A stretch of 64,000 nt of DNA. Origin: Actinomycetota bacterium (GTDB taxonomy: Bacteria > Actinomycetota > Actinomycetes > Actinomycetales > Dermatophilaceae). A program made the position numbers and the translations under genes. The stretch is taken from the NCBI GenBank assembly GCA_020161845.1, contig JAIUNK010000009.1:1-64000 (forward strand), in the 5' to 3' direction. Below the pieces are notes generated by a model. It had not been told where the DNA came from and ran no database searches. It worked only from the letters and a program-made list of their open reading frames with translations. This document shows positions 31,436-39,530 of the stretch, piece after piece (the stretch's first letter is position 1; every line of letters begins with the position of its first letter).

Positions 31436-32391
31436 GCCACCTCACCCTCCCCGATCAGATGCAGGAACGCCGTCTCCATGTCGGCGTCCGCGACGACCAG
31501 CCGGTCGACCCGCGCCCCGCTGCCGAACAGCTCCCGGATCGCCTCCTCCGGCGACGTCGAGTCCATCTCGAAGCGCCCGGCCGCCCCGGCGACGCGCCCG
31601 GCCGCCCCGGCGACGCGCCCGGCCGCCCCGGCGACCGGACCGGCCGCGTCCCCGATCCGACGGACCGCGACCGTGCCGGGCAGGCCCTCCAGTCGCAGCT
31701 GTGTGGCGTCGGTGACCAGCTCGATGCGCCGGGTCACCACCGAGGCCGCGACCTGGCCCGGCGTGTCATCCGCCACCACCCGGCCGCGATGGACGACCAC
31801 CACCCGGTCGGCCAGCGCCTCCACCTCGGCCATGTGGTGCGAGGCGAACAGCACCGTCACGCCCCGGTCGGCGTACCCGCGCACCTGCTCCCAGAACGCC
31901 CGCCGCGCCTCGATGTCGAGGGCGGCCGTCGGCTCGTCCAGGAACAACAGGTCCGGGTCGCCGACGATGGCCATCGCGAACGAGAGCCGCTGCCGCTGCC
32001 CGCCGGAGAGCTGGTTGGCCCGCGTGCCGGCCTTCGCGGTCAGGTCGGCGCGGCGCAGCACGTCCGCGACGTCCAGTCCGCGCGGGTAGTAGCGGCGCAC
32101 CAGGGCGACGACCTCGGTGACGGTGAGCGCCTGAGGTACGTCGGTGTCCTGCAGCATCGCCCCGACCCGCGCCTTGACCGTGCGGGCGTCCGGGCGCTCG
32201 CCGAACAGCCGCACCTCGCCGGAGTCGGGGCGCCGCATGCCGAGCATCATCTCGATGAGGGTGGTCTTGCCCGCCCCGTTGGGTCCCAGGATCGCCACGA
32301 CCTGCCCGGCCGGCACCGACAGGTCGATCCCGTCGACCGCGCGGGTGGTGCCGTAGGTCTTGCGAAGCCCCCTGGCCTGGATGTATTCCAT
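31432..32391 (-). CDS. ABC-2 type exporter, ATPase subunit
   Basis: About 319 residues from the ATG at 32391 (an upstream in-frame extension to 32487 has no support). Walker A GPNGAGKTT, signature LSGGQRQRLSFA, Walker B LLFLDEPTAALD, switch His in ASHHMAEVE. After the ATPase comes a DrrA-like C-terminal domain, interrupted by a VAGAAGR repeat (three units, coded by a 21-bp tandem repeat at about 31577-31637). Confidence 0.9.
   Translation of the reverse strand: MEYIQARGLRKTYGTTRAVDGIDLSVPAGQVVAILGPNGAGKTTLIEMMLGMRRPDSGEVRLFGERPDARTVKARVGAMLQDTDVPQALTVTEVVALVRRYYPRGLDVADVLRRADLTAKAGTRANQLSGGQRQRLSFAMAIVGDPDLLFLDEPTAALDIEARRAFWEQVRGYADRGVTVLFASHHMAEVEALADRVVVVHRGRVVADDTPGQVAASVVTRRIELVTDATQLRLEGLPGTVAVRRIGDAAGPVAGAAGRVAGAAGRVAGAAGRFEMDSTSPEEAIRELFGSGARVDRLVVADADMETAFLHLIGEGEVA
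31577..31637 (-). repeat. 21-bp tandem repeat coding VAGAAGR
   Basis: Three nearly identical 21-bp units (GCGCCCGGCCGCCCCGGCGA type) inside the ATPase gene; in frame. Confidence 0.8.
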
Positions 32392-32509
32392 GTCCTCGAC
32401 GCTACGGCGCGGACCGCGACCACCGCAGGTGCCGACCGTCACGACCTGCGGCCATGACTTCCGGCACGGGTCTCCCGCCGCAGGCACGGTGGGCGCACGC
32501 CTCAGGGGC

Positions 32510-35212
32510 TCAGGGCTCGGACCGCTCCTGCGCGTCGAGGTCCGGTTCGGGCACCCACAACCGGCGGGTCGGTCCGTCGGCGCGGTCTTGCGCGGGCGGG
32601 GCGACGTGCGCGGCGGCCCAGAGCACCGCGACCCGCTCCACTCCGACGATGACCGCCAGCTCCAGGTGGGTCAGCTCGGCCAGCGCCTCGTTCAGTTGCC
32701 CGAGCCGGTGCAGCAGATCCTCCAGGGCGGGGACGTTGAGGGCCGGGCTGCCGCCGTACCCCAGCAGCAGCGGCGCCGACCCCAGCCCGCGCACCATGTC
32801 GTGCGCGTCGAACTCCGTCAGCGGCGGGATCCCATACCCGATGTCGCCCAGCAGCTCGGACGCCGGCCCGGACGGACCGAGCGAGACGATGGGGCCGAAC
32901 GAGGGGTCCTCCGTGGTGGCCAGCGACATCGGCAGGCCGGGTCCGACCTGTTCCTGGAGCACGTACGTCGTGGTGGCCGCCGTCCCGAGGTCTTCGGTCA
33001 GCGAACGCCACGCTGCGGCCACCTCGTCCGGCCCGCTCAGCCCGGTGCGCAGGTGGCGTACGAACGGGTGCCGCCGCAGCTGGACATCCGTCGACTTCAG
33101 CACGAGCGGGCCGGCCATCTCGGCGGCGACCGACCTCGCCTCCTCCAGGGTGTGCACCGGCCGGGTCCGGCTCAGGTGGATCCCGAACGTCGCGAGCAGA
33201 CCCGTGGTCGCGGCGTCGTCGAAGGTTCCCCCGTCGGGGTGCTCGACCAGCCAGGCTTCGACGAAGGCCCGGGCCGCGTCGGGGTCGACATCCGCCAGCA
33301 CCGGCACCGGAGTGATGGGCCGGCCGAGCCACTCGGCGTACTTGACCACCCGCGCCAGCGCCCGCGCCGCGCTCTCCGGCGCCGGATAGGAGGGCACCGA
33401 CCCGCGGCCGGTGCCGCCGCTGGCGTCGACGACGCGCAGCGCCTCGGGCACGCCCCGTTCCGCGTGAAACGTCGTGAGCAGCGGTTTGCGGCACTCCCGG
33501 CCGACCGCGGCCATGGCCTCGGCCACCGATTCGTCCCGCTCTTCCAGCGGTGGGGAGTAGACGGCGAACACCGCGTCCACGGTGGGGGTGGCCATGGCCG
33601 CACGCAGCGCGGCCTCCATCTGGGCGCCGGTGGGCGAGACCGGCAGCAGTTCGGTGCGCTCGACGACGAGGCGCGTCCCGACCAGGGCGTCCGCGGCGAG
33701 GTTGACGACCTCGCCGGAGTTGCCGATGAGCGCGACCCGGGGCCCCTCCGGCAGCGGTTGGTGTGCGAGCAGCTGCGCCACGTCGAACATCTCGTCGAGG
33801 GTGTCGACGTGGATCAGCCCGGCCTGCCGGAACATCGCGGCCCACGCGGCGGCCGGGGCGAGCGACCGCCGGACCCGGTGCCAGGTCGGCGCCGCGCCCC
33901 GATCCGCCCGGCCCGACTTCACGGCCACCACGGGCTTCAACCGCCCCACCCGGCGGGCGATCCGGGAGAACTTGCGGGGGTTCCCGATCGACTCCAGATA
34001 GAGCAGGACGACCTCGGTCGCGTCGTCCTCCTCCCAGTACTGCAGCAGGTCGTTCCCCGATACGTCCGCGCGGTTGCCCGCCGACACGAACGTCGACAGC
34101 CCCAGCCCGCGGCCGGAGACATTGCGCAGGATCGCCATGCCCAGCGCGCCGGACTGGGAGAAGAACCCGACCCGTCCCGGCAGCGGCATGAGCGGCGAGA
34201 CGGTGGCGTTCAGCGAGACCGTCGGGTCGGTGTTGATGACGCCGAGCCCGTTGGGGCCGACGAGGCGCATCCCATACCCGCGGGTCAGGTCCAGCAGCTG
34301 CCGCTGCCGCTCGACCCCCTCCGGGCCCGCCTCGGCGAACCCGCTGGAGACGACGACGAGGCCGTGGACACCGTGTCGGGCGCACTCCAGCGCCACCTCG
34401 TTCACCCGGTCCGCGGGCACCGCGATGATCGCCAGGTCGACGTGTTCGGAGATGTCGGCCATGCTCCGGTAAGCGGGGATCCCCAGGATCGCGTCCGCCT
34501 CCGGGTGCACGAGGTAGATCCGGCCGGTGAACCCGCCGAGGACGAGGTTGTGCACGATGCGCTGGCCCATGCTGTTGCGCTGCCGGCTGGCCCCCAGCAC
34601 GACGACGCTGCGGGCCACGAAGAACCGCTGCATCGACCGGGCCTCGGCGCGGTGTTCGCGCGAGACCATCACCGCCAACGAGTTCTGGGTCGGCGCGATC
34701 GGGAACTCGAACCGCATCAGGCCCTGCGCGAAGCCCTGACTGATCTGGTAGCCGGCCGCCCGAAACGCCCGCAGCATCTGCCCGTTCTCGGGAAGAACCT
34801 CCGCCACGAACCGGCGTACCCCCCGCTCCCGCCCCGCCTGCGCCAGGTGCTCCAGCAACAGCGTGCCCACCCCGCGGCCCTGCTGGTCGTCGGAGACCAT
34901 GAAGGCGACCTCGGCCTCTTCGTCGTTCATCCGGTCGTAGCCGCCCGTGCCGATCATGTCCTCGCCGAGCGTCATCACCAGCACGACGCGTTGATTCTGG
35001 TCGGCGCCGGTGAAGCGCTGGATCTCGTAGTCGGTGAGGGCGTTCTTCGGGGAGAAGAACCGCATGTAGCGCGAGTCCTCCGACATTCGCTCGAAGAGGG
35101 CCACCAGGCGGTCGCCGTCGTCGCCTCGGATCGGCCGGATCCGCGCCGTGCCCCCGTCGACGAGCAGAACATCGGCCTCCCAGTGCGACGTGACGTCGTT
35201 CGCCAAAGCCAT
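32510..35212 (-). CDS. GNAT plus NDP-forming acyl-CoA-synthetase-like protein (protein acetyltransferase type)
   Basis: 900 residues from the ATG at 35212 (MALANDVTSHWEADVLLVDG); a longer frame to 35290 is less likely. Residues about 20-185 are a GNAT domain, with DQQGRGVGTLLLEHL as the acetyl-CoA loop. Then follow a CoA-binding domain (VVVLGASRQRNSMGQRIVHN), a succinyl-CoA-ligase-like domain (GRVGFFSQSGALGMAIL) and an ATP-grasp-like C-terminus (GPLVLKSTDVQLRRH). The order GNAT first, synthetase-like second is that of the Streptomyces PatA type of lysine acetyltransferase, which controls acyl-CoA synthetases. The gene is divergent from a two-component pair. Confidence 0.85.
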   Translation of the reverse strand: MALANDVTSHWEADVLLVDGGTARIRPIRGDDGDRLVALFERMSEDSRYMRFFSPKNALTDYEIQRFTGADQNQRVVLVMTLGEDMIGTGGYDRMNDEEAEVAFMVSDDQQGRGVGTLLLEHLAQAGRERGVRRFVAEVLPENGQMLRAFRAAGYQISQGFAQGLMRFEFPIAPTQNSLAVMVSREHRAEARSMQRFFVARSVVVLGASRQRNSMGQRIVHNLVLGGFTGRIYLVHPEADAILGIPAYRSMADISEHVDLAIIAVPADRVNEVALECARHGVHGLVVVSSGFAEAGPEGVERQRQLLDLTRGYGMRLVGPNGLGVINTDPTVSLNATVSPLMPLPGRVGFFSQSGALGMAILRNVSGRGLGLSTFVSAGNRADVSGNDLLQYWEEDDATEVVLLYLESIGNPRKFSRIARRVGRLKPVVAVKSGRADRGAAPTWHRVRRSLAPAAAWAAMFRQAGLIHVDTLDEMFDVAQLLAHQPLPEGPRVALIGNSGEVVNLAADALVGTRLVVERTELLPVSPTGAQMEAALRAAMATPTVDAVFAVYSPPLEERDESVAEAMAAVGRECRKPLLTTFHAERGVPEALRVVDASGGTGRGSVPSYPAPESAARALARVVKYAEWLGRPITPVPVLADVDPDAARAFVEAWLVEHPDGGTFDDAATTGLLATFGIHLSRTRPVHTLEEARSVAAEMAGPLVLKSTDVQLRRHPFVRHLRTGLSGPDEVAAAWRSLTEDLGTAATTTYVLQEQVGPGLPMSLATTEDPSFGPIVSLGPSGPASELLGDIGYGIPPLTEFDAHDMVRGLGSAPLLLGYGGSPALNVPALEDLLHRLGQLNEALAELTHLELAVIVGVERVAVLWAAAHVAPPAQDRADGPTRRLWVPEPDLDAQERSEP

Positions 35213-35314
35213 GCCCCGAAGCCTGGCACAGCCGCCGTGGCGGCGCGGCGGTCCTGGCTTCCCGAGTTCGCGCGCCATGACTTCCGGCACTGACCTGGGG
35301 CGCTTGCGACTGTT

Positions 35315-35320
35315 TACGCT
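35315..35320 (+). promoter_or_regulatory. -10 box of the histidine kinase gene (leaderless start)
   Basis: TACGCT ends exactly 6 nt before the GTG at 35327, and there is no Shine-Dalgarno. The same TACGCT-6-nt-GTG arrangement recurs at 53817. Confidence 0.5.
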
Positions 35321-35326
35321 GCCAGG

Positions 35327-36481
35327 GTGAGCGACGGCAGGGCCGAACGGCAGTTCTCCGAGACGACGTTGGGTGCGATCGCGGGGCTCGGCGGGGTGTG
35401 CGCGTGGCTCGCGGCCGTGATCCCTGCGTTGTCCGATCTGTCGGGCGGCGGCCCGGTCGCGGTGCCGTGGCTCGGCCTATCCGTCGCGTACCTGGTCGTC
35501 TTCCTGCTCAACATGCGCGACTGGTCGCCGGCCCGGGCGCGGGGGCTGGCGCTGCTGCTGGTCGCCCTGTACGTCGTCCTGCTGCTGGTCGCGCCGGGGT
35601 ACGGCACCAACGGCATGTTCACCGTGATGGCCATCGCGTGCGTCGCGTTCTGCTTCTCGGACCGGGTCACGGCGGCGGTGGCGCTCGGGCAGGCGCTGGC
35701 GTTGGCGGCGGCCCTGGCGGTGAGCCAGCCGGGCGGATCCCTGCTGGGCCCGCTCAGCTGGGGCGGCGCCTACCTCGGGATCCAGCTCTTCGCGGTCGCT
35801 ATGGTCGCGGCCACCCGCCGGGAGCGCGAGGCGCGGATGGAGCTGGCCGCGGCGCAGGCCGCGCTGGCCGAGGCGAGCCGCGCCGAGGAGCGGCTGCGGA
35901 TGGCCCGCGACCTGCACGACCAGGTGGGTCACCAGTTGACCGCGCTGGCCTTGCACCTGGAGGCCGCGACGCACCTGGCGGCCGGGGGTCCGGCGGCCGA
36001 GCCCGTCGAGCGGTGTCGGGCGCTCGCCAAGGACACCCTCGCCGACGTCCGGGCGGTGGTGGCCGGCTGGCGCGGGGACGGCACGGCGTACGACGGCGCG
36101 GCCTATGACGGGGCGGCCCTGGCCGCTCGGCTGGACGACCTGGCCGCCGCGGTGCCGCAGCCGCGCGTCGTCGTAGGGGTCAGTGACCTCCCGACGCTGA
36201 CTCCGGCGGCGTACGACGCGCTTGTCCGGGCCGCGCAGGAGGTCGTGACGAACGCGGCCCGCCATGCCGGGGCCACCGAACTGCGGCTCGACGTGCGCGC
36301 CGAGGACGGCGAGATCGTGCTGCGCGGCGTCGACGACGGGCGGGGGGCCGCCGAGGTGGTGGCGGGCAACGGGCTGACCGGGATGCGCGAGCGGTTCGCG
36401 AGGCTGGGCGGTTTGGTGACGGCGTCCGGTACGCCGGGCGGGGGGTTCCGCGTCGTCGCGCGGCTCCCGGAGCGGTCATGA
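35327..36481 (+). CDS. NarL-type sensor histidine kinase
   Basis: 384 residues, GTG start. Five to six N-terminal membrane helices (to about residue 165), a short coiled linker (RREREARMELAAAQAALAEA), then HisKA_3 with the phospho-accepting His in RMARDLHDQVGHQL (H197) and an HATPase domain (AAQEVVTNAARHAGA, GVDDGRG, GLTGMRERF). The layout is that of DesK/LiaS-type sensors of membrane state. The stop overlaps the regulator start (ATGA). Confidence 0.92.
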   Translation: MSDGRAERQFSETTLGAIAGLGGVCAWLAAVIPALSDLSGGGPVAVPWLGLSVAYLVVFLLNMRDWSPARARGLALLLVALYVVLLLVAPGYGTNGMFTVMAIACVAFCFSDRVTAAVALGQALALAAALAVSQPGGSLLGPLSWGGAYLGIQLFAVAMVAATRREREARMELAAAQAALAEASRAEERLRMARDLHDQVGHQLTALALHLEAATHLAAGGPAAEPVERCRALAKDTLADVRAVVAGWRGDGTAYDGAAYDGAALAARLDDLAAAVPQPRVVVGVSDLPTLTPAAYDALVRAAQEVVTNAARHAGATELRLDVRAEDGEIVLRGVDDGRGAAEVVAGNGLTGMRERFARLGGLVTASGTPGGGFRVVARLPERS

Positions 36482-37206
36482 GCAGCGGCGACGCCCGCGC
36501 GATCCGGGTCGTGCTGGTGGACGATCAGACGTTGGTACGGCTGGGGATCCGGCAGTTGCTCGAACTCGCCGACGGCATCGAGGTGGTCGGGGAGGCCGGC
36601 GACGGGGTGGCCGCCCTGGCGCTCATCCGGGAGGTCGAGCCGGACGTCGTGCTGTTGGACCTGCGGATGCCGCGGCTCGACGGGCACGGGGTGCTGGCGG
36701 AGCTGGCGACCTGGCCCGCGGCGCCGCCCGTGCTCGTGCTGACGACCTTCGACGACGACGAGGCGGTGCTGGGCGCGTTGCGGGCGGGGGCGCGGGGTTA
36801 TCTGCTCAAGGACGTGACGTTGGCGCAGTTGGTCGAGGCGGTCCGGACCCTGGCGGCCGGCGGCCGACTCGTCCAGCCGGCGGTGACCGCGTCGCTGCTG
36901 GACCGCCTGACGGGGGCGCCCGCTCGGGCTGGTCGGGCGGGCGCGCCGGAGGCGGAACCATGGCGCAGCGGCGGCCCGGCGAGCGGCTTGGGTGGTCACA
37001 CGGCTCCGGTGGCGTTGACCGACCGGGAACTCGACGTGTTGCGGCTGATGGCGGCGGGGTATTCGAACCGGGAGATCGCGGCGGGCCTGCATCTGGCGGA
37101 GGGCACGGTGAAGAACCACGTCAGTGCGGTCCTGCTGAAGCTGGGCACCCGGGATCGCACCCGGGCCGTGCTGAAGGCCCTGGAACTGGGCCTGGTCACC
37201 GGCTAA
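36478..37206 (+). CDS. NarL/LuxR-type response regulator
   Basis: 242 residues. Receiver domain with acidic VLVDDQ, phospho-acceptor D61 in VLLDLRMP, T in VLTTFDDDE and K in YLLKDV. After a Gly/Ala-rich linker comes a LuxR-type helix-turn-helix (LTDRELDVLRLMAAGYSNREI...VKNHVSAVL). It is the partner of the kinase just upstream. Targets are not visible; the divergent acetyltransferase gene is a candidate. Confidence 0.93.
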   Translation: MSSGDARAIRVVLVDDQTLVRLGIRQLLELADGIEVVGEAGDGVAALALIREVEPDVVLLDLRMPRLDGHGVLAELATWPAAPPVLVLTTFDDDEAVLGALRAGARGYLLKDVTLAQLVEAVRTLAAGGRLVQPAVTASLLDRLTGAPARAGRAGAPEAEPWRSGGPASGLGGHTAPVALTDRELDVLRLMAAGYSNREIAAGLHLAEGTVKNHVSAVLLKLGTRDRTRAVLKALELGLVTG

Positions 37207-37550
37207 CAGCTCCGCCCCACCGGCTCGGTATTCGCGGATTTGCCCGCGGAGGTCCGTACGGACAGAAGCTCGATCGGATTATCGGGCTCGAGCCCGGACC
37301 TGACCGATGTTGACAGGCAGGTCCACGCGACGGTGTCGGCTGCGGACGTACAGTACTGCCTCCGCGTGGCCCACGGGGTGCCCCCCGGACTGTAAATCCG
37401 CAGCTCAGGGGGCTGTGGAAAATGTCGAGCGCGTGTCGTCGCGAAGTACTGTACGTCGCCAGCCGACTGATCCGTTCGCCGGCCGCGTTCCGGGGGGTGC
37501 CGGCGCCGCGTAACCGTGGGGTCCGGGTCGTCGGCAAGCGGTTCGAGAGC
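37207..37550. other. Gene-free gap between convergent genes, with a 13-bp inverted repeat
   Basis: 344 bp without a gene, between the response regulator (+) and upp (-). It holds TTGACA at 37310-37315 with no matching -10, and the inverted-repeat element at 37345-37457. Confidence 0.6.
37345..37457. repeat. 113-bp inverted-repeat element containing a tRNA-Tyr-like anticodon arm
   Basis: GACGTACAGTACT (37345-37357) and AGTACTGTACGTC (37445-37457) pair perfectly. Between them, GCCCCC...GGGGGC (about 37379-37412) forms a nested hairpin whose inner part, CGGACTGTAAATCCG, is identical to a tRNA-Tyr anticodon stem and loop (loop CTGTAAA). No complete cloverleaf is present. It may be a two-way terminator or a decayed tRNA-derived element. 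Confidence 0.55.
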
Positions 37551-38189
37551 TCAGACCACGCCGTAGAGGCGGTCGCCCGCGTCCCCCAGGCCCGGCACGA
37601 TGTAGCCCTGCTCGTTGAGGTGGTCATCGACCGCGCCGACCACGAGTTGCACGGCGACGCCACGCACCTCATGCATCTCGCGCACGTGCTCGATCCCCTC
37701 CGGCGCCGCGAGCAGGCAGACCGCGGTGATGTCGTCGGCGCCCAGCTGCAGCAGGTAGTCCAGCGCCATGACCAGCGAGTGCCCGGTCGCGAGCATCGGG
37801 TCGACGACATAACACTGCCGGCCGGTGAGTGACTTCGGCAGGCGGTTCGCGTAGGTGCTCACCTCCAGCGTCTCCTCGTCCCGCACCATGCCGAGGAAGC
37901 CGACCTCCGCGCTGGGCAGCAGCCGCGTCATCCCCTCGAGCATGCCCAGCCCGGCGCGCAGGATCGGCACGATGACGGGTTTGGGGCTGGCCAGCCGCAC
38001 CCCGGTGGTGGGGCACAGCGGGGTCTCGATGGGTTTGGGCTCCACACGCACGTCGCGGGTGGCCTCGTAGGCGAGCAGGGTGACCAGTTCCTCCGCCAGC
38101 CGCCGGAACGTCGGGCTGTCGGTGTTCTTGTCGCGCAGGTAGGTCAGCTTGTGGTTGATGAGTGGGTGGTCGGCCACGTGGACGCGCAT
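37551..38189 (-). CDS. upp: Uracil phosphoribosyltransferase
   Basis: 212 residues, ATG at 38189. It joins uracil and PRPP to UMP in pyrimidine salvage. Typical motifs: [29 protein letters not shown], the PRPP loop [10 protein letters not shown] and the uracil-binding end [16 protein letters not shown]. Full length. Its start is only 16 bp from the divergent tadA start, so each promoter probably lies inside or very close to the other gene. Confidence 0.97.
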   Translation of the reverse strand: MRVHVADHPLINHKLTYLRDKNTDSPTFRRLAEELVTLLAYEATRDVRVEPKPIETPLCPTTGVRLASPKPVIVPILRAGLGMLEGMTRLLPSAEVGFLGMVRDEETLEVSTYANRLPKSLTGRQCYVVDPMLATGHSLVMALDYLLQLGADDITAVCLLAAPEGIEHVREMHEVRGVAVQLVVGAVDDHLNEQGYIVPGLGDAGDRLYGVV

Positions 38190-38205
38190 GGCGCAAACTT
38201 AGCGC

Positions 38206-38745
38206 GTGACCTCGCCGACCCCGCCGCCGTACGACGCCGGGCCGAGCGACGCCGGGCCGAACGACGCCGGGCCGGCGCGGGGGCTGGGGGTCGAGCAGCG
38301 GTACGCCGAGTGGATGGGCCGAGCCCTGACCCTGGCCGGTGCGGCCGTCGCGACCGGGGACGTACCGGTCGGCGCGGTCGTCGCCGATCCGGACGGGCGG
38401 ATCGTGGGGGAGGGGTGCAACGTCCGGGAGGCGCGCGTCGACCCGACCGGGCACGCAGAGATCCTGGCGCTGCGGGCGGCCGCCCAGCGGCTGGGCACTC
38501 GGCGCCTCGACGGCTGCACGCTGGTCGTGACGCTCGAGCCGTGCCCGATGTGCGCGGGCGCCGCGTCGCTGGCCCGGGTGGCGCGGATCGTGCTGGGCGC
38601 TTGGGACCCCAAGGCGGGGGCGTGCGGTTCGGTGTGGGACCTGGTCCGCGACCGGCAGGCGCTGCATCGGGTCGAGGTGGTCGGCGGGGTGCGGGCGGCC
38701 GAATGCTCGGCCCTGCTGCGGGACTTCTTCGCCGAGCATCGCTGA
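38206..38745 (+). CDS. tadA: tRNA adenosine(34) deaminase
   Basis: 179 residues, GTG start. Deaminates A34 of tRNA-Arg(ACG) to inosine. Zinc site HAE (H83) and PCPMC (C113, C116), with GDVPVGAVV ahead. The N-terminal 25 residues carry a short repeat (DAGPSDAGPNDAGP) coded by GC-rich DNA and are not part of the fold; translation might start later, but no better start is seen. The gene is divergent from upp. Confidence 0.93.
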   Translation: MTSPTPPPYDAGPSDAGPNDAGPARGLGVEQRYAEWMGRALTLAGAAVATGDVPVGAVVADPDGRIVGEGCNVREARVDPTGHAEILALRAAAQRLGTRRLDGCTLVVTLEPCPMCAGAASLARVARIVLGAWDPKAGACGSVWDLVRDRQALHRVEVVGGVRAAECSALLRDFFAEHR

Positions 38746-38859
38746 GGGTCCCGGGGCGCCGGCGCGCAACGCGCTGGCCAGGACGAATCGGGTCTGCGGC
38801 CGGTGCCGACGGATGCCAACGTCCCCGGGTGGTGGGATTTCGTGGGCCGTTGCGGCTCT

Positions 38860-38874
38860 AGTACCCTGGTCGGC
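38860..38874 (+). promoter_or_regulatory. -10 region of tRNA-Ser(CGA)
   Basis: AGTACCCTGGTCGGC ends directly at the tRNA 5' base. The same block, AGTACCCTGATCCGC, precedes tRNA-Ser(GGA) at 56497-56511 (13 of 15 identical). TACCCT is the -10 box. Confidence 0.65.
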
Positions 38875-38964
38875 GGTGGCGTGTCCGAGCGGCCAAAGGA
38901 GCACGCCTCGAAAGCGTGTGTGGGGGCAACTCCACCGTGGGTTCAAATCCCACCGCCACCGCCA
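38875..38964 (+). tRNA. tRNA-Ser(CGA)
   Basis: Acceptor GGTGGCG pairs with CGCCACC (38954-38960); anticodon arm CACGC-CTCGAAA-GCGTG gives anticodon CGA (reads UCG); long variable arm (GTGGGGGCAACTCCAC); T arm with GGTTCAAATCC; discriminator G and encoded CCA (38962-38964). A terminator follows at 38997. Confidence 0.97.
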
Positions 38965-38996
38965 AGCAGGCCTCGCGAGCGATCCGGGGCGGCACG

Positions 38997-39031
38997 AGAG
39001 AACCCCCGAGGCATCGACTCGGGGGTTCTCT
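38997..39031. terminator. 14-bp hairpin after tRNA-Ser(CGA)
   Basis: AGAGAACCCCCGAG and CTCGGGGGTTCTCT pair perfectly around a 7-nt loop. It lies between the tRNA (+) and a - strand gene ending at 39064, so it can serve both. Confidence 0.85.
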
Positions 39032-39063
39032 GTCGTTGGCGGCTCAGTCGAGCCAGGCTTAAT

Positions 39064-39399
39064 TCAGGCGCTCACCTGAAGAACGACCAGAGCCATCACG
39101 ATCGGCACGGCGCCCCAGACACAGGCCTGCGCGGTCGTACCCCACAGCTGCAGCGTGTGGTCGGTGTCCGGGCCGGGGGCGCCGACATAGCGGTGCACCG
39201 CCTGGTGGTAGCGCCGGAACGCCCCCACGATCAGCAGCAGCAACGCGGCGGAGCCGGCCCACATGGCGTCCGGGCACAGCATCGAGACGACCACGATGAT
39301 GCCAAGGCCGAACGCCAGCGCAAGGTAGCGCTCGTAGCGGCGGTACTCCTCGAAGACGTCGGAGATCATTGCCGAGCTGTTCGTGGAGTTCACGTTCAT
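39064..39399 (-). CDS. Small membrane protein of unknown function
   Basis: 111 residues from the ATG at 39399 (GAAGGA six nt upstream). Two membrane helices in the middle (YLALAFGLGIIVVVSML; GSAALLLLIVGAFRRYH) and one or two at the end (QACVWGAVPIVMALVVLQV). N-terminus EEYRRYERY is charged. No family recognised. Confidence 0.7.
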   Translation of the reverse strand: MNVNSTNSSAMISDVFEEYRRYERYLALAFGLGIIVVVSMLCPDAMWAGSAALLLLIVGAFRRYHQAVHRYVGAPGPDTDHTLQLWGTTAQACVWGAVPIVMALVVLQVSA

Positions 39400-39530
39400 G
39401 GCGGTCCTTCGGGGGCCTCGGTCGACCGGGGTGGGGTCCGGGCGAGCGCGATTGGGGAGGCGTGGAACTCGCGCTCCGTCGTACGCGTCCCTGTCGGCAC
39501 GGCGACCCGTGACCTGAACGAGACTTCCGC

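Noticed and set aside
37379-37412. A complete tRNA-Tyr gene
   Set aside because: Only the anticodon arm fits; no matching acceptor, D or T arm.
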